From: Cystobasidium ongulense
Lineage: Eukaryota > Basidiomycota > Cystobasidiomycetes > Cystobasidiales > Cystobasidiaceae
Direction of reading: 5' to 3'
Assembly: GCA_022835595.1 (NCBI GenBank)
Contig: BQUP01000002.1
Span: forward strand, 1,784,534 to 1,848,533
DNA length: 64,000 bases
The position numbers and the translations under genes are program-made. Shown here in pieces: positions 54,201 to 64,000 of this stretch (its first letter is position 1; every line of letters begins with the position of its first letter). The notes below the pieces were generated by a model. That model did not search any database, had not been told where the DNA came from, and saw only the letters and a list, made by a program, of their open reading frames with translations.

Positions 54201-56876
54201 CACCGGTTATGCTGAGGTCGGACCATTCGGTTCAGCTAGAACAAGATGGCAGATGGAAGCTAAGGGAGACTTCACTATTGAAGGTCTTCTCGAGTTAGCT
54301 TTCACTCTTGGTCTCACTCGTCACTTCAATGGTCGACTAAAGAACGGCCAGACCTACGTCGGATGGGTTGACGCGAAGACTGAGGAGCCTGTCGATGATA
54401 AGGATGTCCGCGGTCGATACGAGAAGCACATTCTTGAGCACACTGGTGTCCGTCTCATCGAGCCTGAGCTCTTCCGAGGCTATGACCCCAAGCGCAAGGG
54501 CTTCACACAGGAGATTGAGATTCAACACGATCTCGAACCTATTGAGACCAATCCTGCTGATGCCGAGCGATTCAAGCTCGAGCACGGCAACAAGGTCGAT
54601 GTATGGGTTGATGGCGACCGATGCTTCATCAAGTTCAAGAAGGGCGCGAAGCTGCTTGTACCCAAGGCGGTTCGCTTCGACAGACTTGTCGCAGGACAAA
54701 TTCCTACTGGATGGGATGCACGTGTCTTCGGTATCCCCGACGATATCGTCAGTCAGACCGACAGAACTGCTCTCTGGGCATTGGTCTGCGTTGCTGAAGC
54801 TCTCATGGCTTCTGGTATCACCGATCCCTATGAGCTTTACAAGTACGTCCATCCTTCCCAGGTTGGTACTTCTATCGGTTCCGGTATGGGTGGTATGGAA
54901 TCTCTCTCCAAGATGTTCAGGGATAGAAGAGAAGAGAAGGATATTCAGAACGACATTCTCCAGGAGACTTTCATCAACACAGTCGCTGTAAGTATCTGCT
55001 CATGCTGAACACTTGTTTTATCCATACTAACGTCTTTGCTACTTACAGGGATGGGTCAACTTGCTATTGGTATCCTCCAACGGTCCCATCAAGATTCCTG
55101 TTGGTGCTTGCGCTACCGCTTTGCAGTCTCTTGAAATCGCTTGCGATACCATCCGATCTGGCAAGGCCAAGGTCATGTTTGCCGGTGGTTTCGATGACTT
55201 TTCCGAGGAGGGTTCATACGAATTCGCCAACATGAAGGCTACAAGCAACACTGTCACCGAGTTCGCTAGTGGACGTGAACCAAATGAGATGTCCAGACCT
55301 ACTACCAGCACCCGTGCTGGATTCATGGAGTCCCAGGGATGTGGTGTCCAGGTTCTCATGTCTGCCAAGACCGCTGTCGAAATGGGTGCAACTATCTGTA
55401 AGTGAAATCAGACCAGCTATCGAACCGTCAAGTATAATGCTTATACCCCCTTCTCTCCCAGACGGTATTGTCGGATACACAAGCACTGCTTCAGACAAGG
55501 CTGGCCGAAGTATCCCTGCTCCTGGACGCGGTATTCTCAGCACTGCTCGACAGCTCACAAGCAAGTACCCTGCCCGCAGCCTCGAAATCAGCTACCGAAA
55601 GAGACAGCTTGAATTCCGCCGAAAGCAGATCTCTGACTGGCTTGATAACGAGGTCGCACTGCTCAAGGAAGAGACAGACCAAGATACCGGATACTACGCT
55701 GACCGCCTCTCCACCATTGAGAAAGAGGCTAGACGACAAGAGTCCGAGGCTATGTCTACCTTTGGTATGCTCGCTGGTGAAGGTACCGATCCCAACGTCG
55801 CTCCTCTCCGACGTGCTTTGGCTGTTTGGGGTCTTACAATCGATGATATCGGTGTTGCATCATTCCACGGCACTTCCACCAAGGCCAACGACAAGAACGA
55901 GAGTAATGCATTCAATACCCAGTTCATGCATCTTGGACGTACAAAGGGTAATGCATGCCCTGTCGTCGCTCAGAAATGGCTCACCGGTCACCCCAAGGGT
56001 GGTGCCGCTGCTTGGATGACGAACGGAATGATTCAGACGATCCAAGATGCTCTTATCCCTGGTAACAGAAACGCCGACAACATCTCTCCCGAAATGCAAG
56101 CCTTCGAATACCTCGTCTATCCTTCGAGATCCATTCAGACCGATGGTATCAAGGCTGGTCTACTCAAGTCTTTCGGTTTCGGACAAGTTGGTGGAGAGTG
56201 CTTGGTCATTCACCCCGAGTACTTGCTTGCTGCTCTCGACCCTTCGAAGTACAAGCAATACAAGGCCAAAAACGCAGACCGATTCGATGCTGCATACAGG
56301 AAGTTCAACGATATGTTTGTTCACAGGAACTTGGTCATCCTCAAGGAAGCTCCTCCTTATACTCCAGAGCTTGAGCAGGATGTTCTTCTCAACCCTCTCG
56401 CACGAGCATCGAAGGACGCCAAGGGATCATACTCTTTCAGCAAGGATATGCCCACTTCAGAGATTTCCGCTCAGGCACTTGCAGCTGCTGAAATGACCGC
56501 CAGCTCTGCTGGTGTGTACGGCGTTGGTACCGATGTAGAGCTCATCTCCGCCATCCCTATCGACAACGAGACCTTCTTGGAGCGCAATTTCACTGTTGGC
56601 GAATTGGCTTACTGCAAGAAGGCTTCCGACATGCAAGCTTCTCTCGCTGGTCGATGGGCCGCCAAAGAGGCCGTCTTCAAGTCACTCAAGACCACTAGCA
56701 AGGGCGGCGGTGCTTCCATGAAGGACATTGAGATCGTCTCTTCCGACAAGGGACCTACCGTCCAGCTTTCTGGCGATGCTAAGCGTGTCGCTGATGAAGC
56801 CGGTATCAAGTCCTTTGAAGTCTCTTTGTCGCACGCCGAGGGAGTCGCTCTCGCCGTAGCAGTAGCCAAGAATTAG
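48221..56876 (+). CDS. fatty acid synthase large subunit, domains DH-MPT-ACP-KR-KS-PPT
   Basis: Eight exons (48221-48655, 48717-52183, 52251-52329, 52389-53635, 53699-53858, 53917-54987, 55049-55397, 55462-56876) give 2740 residues. Domains in order are as follows. The double-hotdog dehydratase has [13 protein letters not shown] near 386. Malonyl/palmitoyl transferase has [12 protein letters not shown] near 635. An Ala/Pro linker precedes one acyl carrier domain with the phosphopantetheine serine in [10 protein letters not shown] near 1061. Ketoreductase has [20 protein letters not shown] and YSESK. Ketosynthase has Cys in [11 protein letters not shown] near 2175 and His in [11 protein letters not shown] and [10 protein letters not shown]. 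Phosphopantetheinyl transferase has GTDVELI and [11 protein letters not shown]. In yeast, DH and most of MPT belong to the beta subunit and the rest to alpha. Here they are fused, so a separate AT-ER subunit must exist outside this window. No catalytic residue appears lost. Confidence 0.97.
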
Positions 56877-57110
56877 ATGCCTTTTCTGATAGTTGTCTGG
56901 TAGTTGGGTTGGATCGGTATTTCACTAGCTATAACGAGTTGTTCGATGAACGACATGCACAGCAATACAGCTTTCTTTAATAAATTAACAGCCGTTGATC
57001 TGCTCGCCCATATCCTCGATCAGAATTAGAATGCTGCACGTGCTTTGGAAATTGTCCATGTGCACCGTTTACAGCTTTCCTTCCCGCCTAACAGCAGCTC
57101 CTTATTCGAG

Positions 57111-57946
57111 ATGACGCAGCGTGAGGAGATTGTGGTCCATCAGATCTCATTTGCCGATGTCCGTCAGTTCGCATCTGTTACGAACAGCGTCTTTGCTCGG
57201 GATCCGGGAACAGCGTTGAGTAAGTAGTGCTTGCGAGAGTGCCACGTTGAAAGGTTGCACGAAGCTTACCAATCTACACAGTGTTCGCATATCCATGTCG
57301 TAAATCAGAACCTGAGGCCTACAAACGTGCTGTCCAAAAAACAGACCCGCTGCGACAGGCTTCCATGCTACGTCGGTATTGCGAACCGACAAGTTACATG
57401 GTATGCGCGAAAGTCGACAACGAAGTAGCTGGCGTTGCGATATGGACTCCTCCGAAAAAGAAATTGCGATATGTTCCACTCCACCTGAGGTTCCTTCGAC
57501 TCGTACTATCAGTGTACGACACGATTACCGCCTTCATATACCCTGATTGGCTGCGGAAAATGATCAATCCGACAAAGCACGAAGAGCTCGCAGGCAGGAG
57601 CGAACGTCGTTCGAAGATCATGGACTTGGACAACGAGATTCGCAAAAATTGCGTCCCTTCAGAGATGAAGGAGGGCACTTACTGGACTTTATCAGTTCTA
57701 GGTGTGTCCGAAGAATACGGCAGACGAGGGATTGGAACAAAACTTCTGCAATGGGGCTTTGATAGAGCCGACGCCGACGATAGACACATATTCGTTTCTG
57801 CAAGCCAAGAAGGAGCTGCTTTATACAAGAAATCTGGATTCCAAGTTATCCATTACGCGCCGCAGATTCTGTACGATCCCATCCGTGGCTGGATGGACCA
57901 AACCTACCTCGTAAGGTGGAACAGGAGCAGACGTGAGGGATTCTGA
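57111..57946 (+). CDS. GNAT-family N-acetyltransferase
   Basis: Two exons, 57111-57219 and 57282-57946, give 257 residues. The acetyl-CoA binding motif A is clear: LSVLGVSEEYGRRGIGTKLL near residue 170-190, with the RxxGxG/T core, followed by the beta-bulge strand IFVSASQEGAALYKKSGFQ. Upstream is a block typical of fungal GNATs of the toxin/small-molecule type (VCAKVDNEVAGVAIWTPPKK). The substrate is unknown. The ATG at 57111 is the first in the frame; the frame opens a little upstream at a non-ATG codon. It lies 230 nt downstream of the fatty acid synthase on the same strand, with no evident functional link. Confidence 0.9.
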
Positions 57947-58160
57947 ACAAGGGAAAAAAAATTCCGGAAGCCAATGACTGCCGGAGCGCGCGACGGAAAT
58001 TCCGTCGAACGTAGATGCGTAGCTTTCGCTCAACCTTTTGGCATTGAAGCTAGAAAGGCGGAACGACTCATGGTCAACAAGAGACCTCCAATGCTCACTT
58101 CCACTACAGGTCATTCAGGTACCAGCAAGGTGTTTCCGTCAGCCTGTCATCCGCACAAGT

Positions 58161-58522
58161 ATGGTATTCGGCGTCCTGCTGGATTGCGTACTTGGACGAC
58201 ACCGACGAAAGCGAGGTGAGATTGCTCTCATTGAGCACTCGGCGCCAAGTGGCACGTCAGGCTAATCAATACCTCCTCAGGTCGTCTTCCGTCTGGCCTT
58301 CCTGCCGGAGATGAAGAGGATCCTGCTACGCTACTTCCTTATCTACCGGTGTGTCGATATGGTATACGAAAGTCTCCTTCGACTGCAAGACCTGGAGCAA
58401 GGACATCGATCCTAGAGTGGGCCAGAAGAATGATAGCGCGGGAACGAAGATGTCTACGCGATGCTATACAGCGTCGTAACATTGTAGCTCGGTCACAAGC
58501 TCCAAACTGTGATCTAGGCTGA
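58161..58522 (+). CDS. candidate small spliced gene, two possible frames
   Basis: A clear intron is visible at 58216-58280 (GTGAGA donor, GCTAAT branch-like site, CTCCTCAG acceptor). Two readings cross it. One, from the ATG at 58161, joins MVFGVLLDCVLGRHRRKR to GRLPSGLPAGDEEDPATLLP and gives 98 residues with a basic Arg-rich end. The other has no ATG in view and reads QVWYSASCWIAYLDDTDESE joined to VVFRLAFLPEMKRILLRYFL, stopping at 58415. Its third codon positions are strongly C/G. The second looks more like a real protein exon, which would make this the end of a longer gene or a gene relic starting upstream (from about 58050). No family was recognised. Confidence 0.32.
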
Positions 58523-58950
58523 GGAAGGCGATAGGATTCCTCTATTGCTGTGATAACGCGCGCGTGCATACACGGATTCAAAGTCTTTACCCAATGCCAA
58601 ATACAGAGATATAAGCTTAGCATTATTTGGTACAATTCCCAACCGTTGCAAATGCAAATGTCTGTCAGTCTGCCAAATCTCAAGCGAAACGATGTAATTA
58701 CCACAATGCCTTTGCTACTCATAACATGAATAAAATTTTACGTGACTATGCCTAAAAACCGACTAAGGTGAAGATGACTGGCTCTCCAACTCCTGTCTAG
58801 TGACTGTTAGATATCGTGAACTACGATGCGAGTGCATCAGGACAAATGGTTTGGAGCTGTAACGTCGGATGGTACTCTACTAAATTTTGGTATGTTCTCT
58901 AGCGGTTCTGATGTTCTTGGGGAGAGAAGTAGCAAGATTTAGTTGCTTAT
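58523..58950. other. intergenic, no gene seen
   Basis: This 428-nt stretch is AT-rich towards 58950 and lies 3' of both the candidate small gene and the convergent MIPC synthase gene. No supported feature was found. Confidence 0.35.
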
Positions 58951-61763
58951 TTATCGCCGAGCCTTGACGCTATGTAAAGAGAAATTATCCGAATCTCTCT
59001 CTTCAATTTCATTATCCGCAAGTGACGAATTGCGAGTATGACTTATATAATCTTGCGGTTGCGACTGCGAATGTGAGGGAGACTGTGACCTCGATTGTAA
59101 TTGTGAATGCGAGACGAATGCATTGTGAGGAGCTAAATGATCTTGAGAGGTACTTCGAGAATGATTACTGCTATTGGTATTGGTATTGGTACTGCTGCTG
59201 CTGAAGAGAGGGAGTTGTGCAATGGATGCAGAAGATGTTGTTGAAGCATTTGAGAAAAACGAAGAATACCAAGATCTATTGTTGTTCGTTGATGGACTTG
59301 TCGGGCTCAGTGGAGAAGGAGCTCTATAGGGTGGAGGAGGCTCAAGATATTCATTATTTGATGCAGTTTTCGAGTGCATGTCATCATCAGATGGTAGACC
59401 AGGCTGAGATGATCCTCTTCTATGAAGTGGAGGGGCTATTCTTGAAGACGATGAAATGACAATTTCTCCTTCAACAACTTCTCTTGGCAAGTCATCATCA
59501 TCTGTCCATACGCTTGCTCTTCTAGCATGCTGACTCCCAGAATGACCAGCTTGATATCTATCAAGAAGAGACCCTCTTCTCGTATCACGACCGTCTTCAG
59601 AAGAAGAGGTATAAAGAAGAGCGTCTTCAGATCCACTTTCTGCTGATTGAACAGGTAAGGAAATAGCTCCTGTAGAAGCTGATCTCCTCCTTCCACCTCC
59701 AACGATAGTGGTATTATTTTTTCCGCCAATGCCTCCAAAGAGCCAATTACGAGCACCAGCAGCCATTGCTCTTCTGTACTGTCTCCTTCTAGAGCGTCTC
59801 GATGAGCTGGCAGATCTTGATGCATTTGCGGATCCAGAAGGAAGAGGTAATAATGAAGAAGAAGGAGTGATTCTTCCACTGCCTTCTTCAATATCGGAAT
59901 CATAATCCAAAGCAAGTCTATACCCACTATCACTATTCGTATTAATATCTGATCTAGTCAAATTTCCAACTCTTTTACTAGCCGCATTTCTTCTATACTT
60001 TCTGAAAACAATAAAAGCAGTACCGACAATAACGACTAAGAAAGCAATATTCATTAAAGTCTTACCAAAATTACCCAGGAATGTAAAAATAAAAGAATCA
60101 TTCTGGTGCCATGATGAGCCATAATAATGATAAAAGAATGCATCGGGTACTAGTTCAGGCAAGACATTCTTTCCGTATAATTCTTTGGGTAAAATTCTAA
60201 CAGTGTGACCATGATCACTCGTCTCAAAAGGATTTAGAGTATTGTCACCGCCCAATGAAGAAGTGGCCGAAGAGTTCTTGCTGGAAGAGGAGAGGAATGA
60301 GAATGGAGAGTGCGAAGTACTGCCGTCTCGGCTGTTGAGGGGCGTAGATGAGACGTCTGCATAGGTGGATCTGCTGTTCCAGAGCGAAAGGACGGCTGAA
60401 AGGAACATGGGTCCGGCTATAGAACGTGGATGGACAGGGATGAATGCATGTCAGCTTATCTATCTTCCTATCTTACGCAGCAGCTATGATTATACAGCTT
60501 CCAGAAAGGGGAAAAGGTAAAACGAGTAGTAAGGGGTGAAGGAGGGAGAGAAAGAATACTCACTACTAAACATGACAGTAGGATAATCACTCAGATAATA
60601 ATGATCAAAAGCAATCAAATTATGAATGACAGAATCCATAAACGGGGAATTAGGTTCAGCGAAGATTAAATCGTTTGAAATCCCAATTGGTTTTGTTGCT
60701 GGTAGGATTGTTTCGAAGTTTAATAATGGATCCATTGCTCTTCTGCAGCCTGCAGTTTTCCATCGAAATGATGCCAGATGGAATAGTAGAGAATTATACG
60801 CCAGGTAGTGTGCGAGATAGCATGTACGGAGATGTGTACGGTCGACCCGGGATGTAGAGTGCGAGACATTGTGGCGAATCGAGTGCCGAATTAAGAAAGG
60901 CGAGATGCAGGTAGGTTTGGGAGCAGAGCGTGCGTTTGAAGGTAATAGAGTAGTTTGTTAGTATTGAATGCAAAGGAGTAAACACACCATCAGCATAATA
61001 TTCAATGTCACCCGTTATTTTGTTATGTTTCTGGCCAGAGTGACTGTTCGAGGCACGTGCCTATAGAACGGGGCGGGCAAACCACGAAAGCGCGTCGAAG
61101 AGGGAGAGAAGAGCAGAGACGCACCTATGTCGAGGTCCATGTACACGCCGCCATACTTGTGCAGGACAAAGTATCGGATAACATCGGCACGTTGGATGTT
61201 GAGATTGTAGTTCATGAATGTCGGCAGGAACCAAGGGTAGAATTGCTTGATGAATTCGATGGAGCTCTCGTCTGTCCATAGCTTGTATTCGTAGTCTGGA
61301 TGGAGTGCTTTGCATTGTGTGGTCAGCTTTGCCCATTTTGTAGGGAGGAGAGTCGTCTTCCATGTCTGATGGATGATTCGGGGCACCTTTTCGACGGTGA
61401 TTTCGGTGGATGGGGATGCTGGGGGACGAGTGCCGTAGGGAATGGTGGGCAGGGAGGAGAACAGCTCGACTTGTTCGCTGTCGAGAACGTCGTTCCAGTC
61501 TACGCCAAAGAAGGACTGCGAGTGTCTGCATGTGTCAGTCGTCTACCCTGCTCGATAATAACGTCGACAGACCTCCGCACCTTCACAATCGACAGGACAA
61601 TCACCGTGCCCAGCAAAAAGGTAGCGAGGAGGGAGAGCAGCCAGGTGTAGAGTGTGCCATGGCCACTGCGCTTGCCGTGTGTCGTTGCTGGCTGCACCTC
61701 GTGCTGAGCGCTGTCCGTGCTGCTGCGGTGTCTGCGCGTGGTCGACGTGGATAGCCTGGGCAT
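58951..61763 (-). CDS. inositol phosphorylceramide mannosyltransferase (SUR1/CSH1 type)
   Basis: The enzyme transfers mannose from GDP-mannose to inositol phosphorylceramide in the Golgi to make MIPC. Exons 61763-61573, 61525-61125, 60749-60564 and 60416-58951 give 747 residues. Features in order are an N-terminal anchor (WLLSLLATFLLGTVIVLSIV), the family start VPRIIHQTWKTTLLP, YEYKLWTDESS, the helix ADVIRYFVLHKYGGVYMDLD with its DXD metal motif, then GCRRAMDPLLNFETILPATK, PIGISNDLIFAEPNSPFM, and YPTVMFSTGPMFLS. A second membrane segment (LMNIAFLVVIVGTAFIVF) is followed by a Ser/Arg-rich tail of about 350 residues, which makes the protein nearly twice as long as yeast Sur1 (about 380). The second intron is about 375 nt, much longer than its neighbours. 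Confidence 0.9.
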
Positions 61764-62165
61764 GGCTGCGCTGTACGACTGCACTGACGACTACCACTGC
61801 CACTGCTGCTCGAGTCCTATAGCTGGCGTTGATGGCGTGTCTGTGTCATGTGGTTGGATTGAGGTATGGTCGATGTCCTCTAGCCCAGAGAGAGAGCGGG
61901 CTGAAGAGAGAGATGGGCGGGAGGGCCGACCTTGAATTGGAGGAGGATGTCGAATAACAAGAGGGTGGTAGACTGTCTGCGATAAGAGTAAGCAAGAGAA
62001 GAGCAACCACCATCAACACTCGGATAGTCCCGTCTACACCATGTCCTTGAGCGGTGCATTCGATCATTAAACATTATTATCGAGACTCGATACCATTCCA
62101 CTGTCTGACTGGAACCATCCATTGCTATTCCTAATACTGACTGCTGACTGCCATTACTGACTACA
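61764..62165. promoter_or_regulatory. divergent promoter, MIPC synthase / unknown gene
   Basis: This 402-nt stretch separates two divergent start codons. It is GC-rich near the mannosyltransferase and more mixed towards 62165, where CTGACTG-type short repeats occur. No defined site was recognised. Confidence 0.35.
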
Positions 62166-63869
62166 ATGCCACCACCCACGCGATACGGCTCATACGCCAT
62201 ACACACCGACCACAACATCGACGCAAGAAGCTGGATCATAGCACACCCAGAGCTCGGCAGTACCCTATGGTCATCCAAAAGGACCCTCGACGATGTGAAT
62301 GGAGAGATTGTAGAGCGTGTAACAGCAGGCGCGTCTAGCAGCATGCAATACTGCGAAATACACATGCCGGTCAAGGGGTGGTGGGCTATCGACTTCACAC
62401 TGTATCGCCACATACTATCATGTATCATGGCTAATGCGCCTCTCCAGGTACCTCCTCATCACCTCCCCATCAAGAGCATTCAGGGCGGCCCAAAAACAAG
62501 CATCCCATCCACATGCTTCATCTTACGGGCAGGGGAAATCATACGTGAATCTAATTCCATCGCGCACTTCCTCTTCAGCCCAGGTCGGTGCAGGGGGTAG
62601 TAGTATAGAGTTCAAATTCCACCTCGTGCATGCCACCTCGTCATCTTTGACTAGCGAAACTGTCAGAAAAGAACGGAAAAGGAAAAGTCATGTTGTCGTG
62701 GAGACTGATTCAGATGCGCCAAAGAACACCGATAAAGTAGGAGGCGAGCAAAGGAGAGATGGGCAAACAGGATGGACTAGATTTTCGAATGATCAATCAG
62801 AGGACATATCATCAACCTCATCACCATCATCCAACCCATTCCCAAGCTATTCGCACTCAGCTAAATCTCCCTCAATTCCACCACAAATGCGAACCTCGAC
62901 ATTCATATTAAGACCAATAAATCATTCAATAGCAAAATCACACGTTGCTTCTCTGGATATATTGAATTCGTCAAACACTTCAGCCTCAGCATCAGGTTCG
63001 AATAAGGATGGGCATCATTCGCATAGCAAGGAACATAATAGAATGTCGTTAAGAGGATTGGCTGGTTTGTTTTCAGCTACCGATAATTCATTCGAGTGAG
63101 TCAATCTTGTACTTGATCGTCGCTGAGCTGCCGGTGCTGTAACGAAGCCGCAGGAGGACGCGGCCGTGCATCGCCGGCAAGGTGATCTACGAACGCTTCC
63201 AGGCCTACTCCTACAGAGGGTCACTTGTATGGCGTCTGCAAATAGACCCCTTCAAATCCGACTTTTACTATGCGAGTAACAGGCAGATCTGTAGAGATCT
63301 ACCTGCAGACGCTCTGCAAGTGACCCTCTGTAGAGTGAGATCTGCGATTGTTTACAGATCTACTTGCCAAGGGTGTGCGGCACTCCACCAGGCTGCCGAA
63401 TGGCATAGTACCGTGCGTAGAAAAGTTCAACTTGCTGACAGTGAAAAATACTTCCCGCATCTCGTCTCCAATTTGGTAAATAGGTTAATATGGGAAAATG
63501 AAGAAAATGAAAAAGAGACTCCTATACTCCTTTTTGAAGATCATCCTTCTTTATTACGTACTCAAACAAAAGGACAATTTCATATATTGAAATCTTTGAT
63601 ACTGGAGGAATTTCAGATGCCTACAGACCTTGTCATGCAAGGGCAGCAGCAAGAGCAAGGGCAAGGGCAGGGAGCGGGAGAGCTTCAGCAGGAAGAATTT
63701 GATCCTCTTACGCTTTTCGTTAGTGTCGGAATTGCTTATTTGGGGTTCTTGGAAGATCAAGAGGTGAGTTCTTTGTCTTTCACTTCCTTTGTTTTGTCGA
63801 GGGACATACTGACTCTACTTTCCGGTTTCTCATGATGTGCAGGCCTATAAAGCTGCTAGTCAAGGGTAG
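62166..63869 (+). CDS. unrecognised spliced protein, 493 residues
   Basis: Exons 62166-62447, 62533-63095, 63154-63763 and 63843-63869 join in frame to 494 codons including the stop. The N-terminus (MPPPTRYGSYAIHTDHNID) and the block MPVKGWWAIDFTLYRHI look globular. The middle is Ser/Thr/Lys-rich with a basic patch (RKERKRKSHVVV). The third exon has IAGKVIYERFQAYSYRG, then a Cys/Arg-rich stretch coded by an inverted repeat, then FPHLVSNLVNRLIWENEEN, a Gln/Gly-rich loop and FVSVGIAYLGFLEDQEAYKA. There is no signal peptide or clear membrane span. I do not recognise the family. The first intron uses a less typical donor (GTACCT), chosen because it keeps the frame. Confidence 0.6.
63211..63333. 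repeat. 30-nt inverted repeat with 63-nt spacer inside a coding exon
   Basis: The left arm at 63211-63240 begins CTACAGAGGGTCACTTG. The right arm at 63304-63333 ends with its complement, CAAGTGACCCTCTGTAG, and also matches at the GCGTCTGCA end. By eye 27 of 30 positions pair. The spacer and right flank add several AGATCT sites. The frame stays open through the whole structure. Confidence 0.85.
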
Positions 63870-64000
63870 CTGTAACGCAAGTCTCTCTCTTGAAAACAAC
63901 CTACATTAATCGAAGCGAGTCCAGCTAAGGAACGAAATACATAATTGCTTGCTTTCCGCGACAAAATTGTCAACGAAGACCAACATCTTGCAGAGGGCTG
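63870..64000. other. right edge of window, no feature seen
   Basis: The last 131 nt follow the stop codon of the unrecognised gene and show no supported feature. Confidence 0.3.

Noticed and set aside
1-64000. Transposons, virus-like elements, CRISPR arrays, tRNA and rRNA genes
   Set aside because: No transposase, reverse transcriptase or capsid-like protein, terminal repeats, repeat-spacer arrays or cloverleaf-like segments were seen on either strand by reading. The hairpin at 63211-63333 has no coding capacity of its own and no recognisable target duplication.

Overview
The window is nuclear DNA of a fungus, most likely a basidiomycetous yeast or a close relative. Almost every gene is broken by short GT-AG introns (mostly 45-130 nt). 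Genes are densely packed on both strands, and the protein families are fungal or general eukaryotic (tropomyosin, PAN3, GLE1, a fungal type I fatty acid synthase, MIPC synthase, RPN9, COX11). The fatty acid synthase gene has a rearranged domain order that I know only from the basidiomycete Rhodosporidium toruloides. That is my main reason for favouring Basidiomycota, possibly Pucciniomycotina; I cannot place it to genus. I saw no transposon, virus-like element, CRISPR array, tRNA or rRNA.

Layout. 1-2173 (+): 3' part of a probable CCZ1 (vacuolar fusion/Rab7 GEF subunit). 2565-4733 (-): GLE1, mRNA export. 5054-5553 (-): a spliced 110-residue protein of unknown family. 6093-7025 (+): tropomyosin, with a 3-nt start exon and a 15-nt microexon. 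7599-14097 (+): three tandem intronless F-box genes. 14395-25687 (-): two tandem Cid1-type terminal nucleotidyltransferases and PAN3, a block devoted to RNA 3' tails. 25909-27580 (+): proteasome subunit RPN9. 27874-34223 (-): a SNF2 ATPase with an embedded RING finger (IRC20/SHPRH type). 34395-38335 (-): a BYE1-type PHD-TFIIS_M-SPOC protein. 39064-40798 (-): glutamate-cysteine ligase regulatory subunit. 41275-44277 (-): a multi-pass membrane protein of unknown function. 44465-45606 (-): COX11. 45934-47677 (+): an OTU deubiquitinase. 48221-56876 (+): a 2740-residue fatty acid synthase subunit ordered DH-MPT-ACP-KR-KS-PPT. 57111-57946 (+): a GNAT acetyltransferase. 58161-58522 (+): a possible small spliced gene. 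58951-61763 (-): inositol-phosphorylceramide mannosyltransferase. 62166-63869 (+): an unrecognised 493-residue protein whose coding exon contains a long inverted repeat.

There are no operons, but some neighbours share a theme. PAN3 recruits the PAN2 deadenylase, and its two downstream neighbours add nucleotides to RNA 3' ends. RPN9, the RING/SNF2 protein, the OTU protease and the F-box array all belong to ubiquitin biology. The fatty acid synthase and MIPC synthase both feed lipid synthesis. Exon models were built by hand from splice signals plus reading frame. Where exons are listed, the spliced length was checked to be a multiple of three. Family assignments rest on motif recognition, not on database searches.
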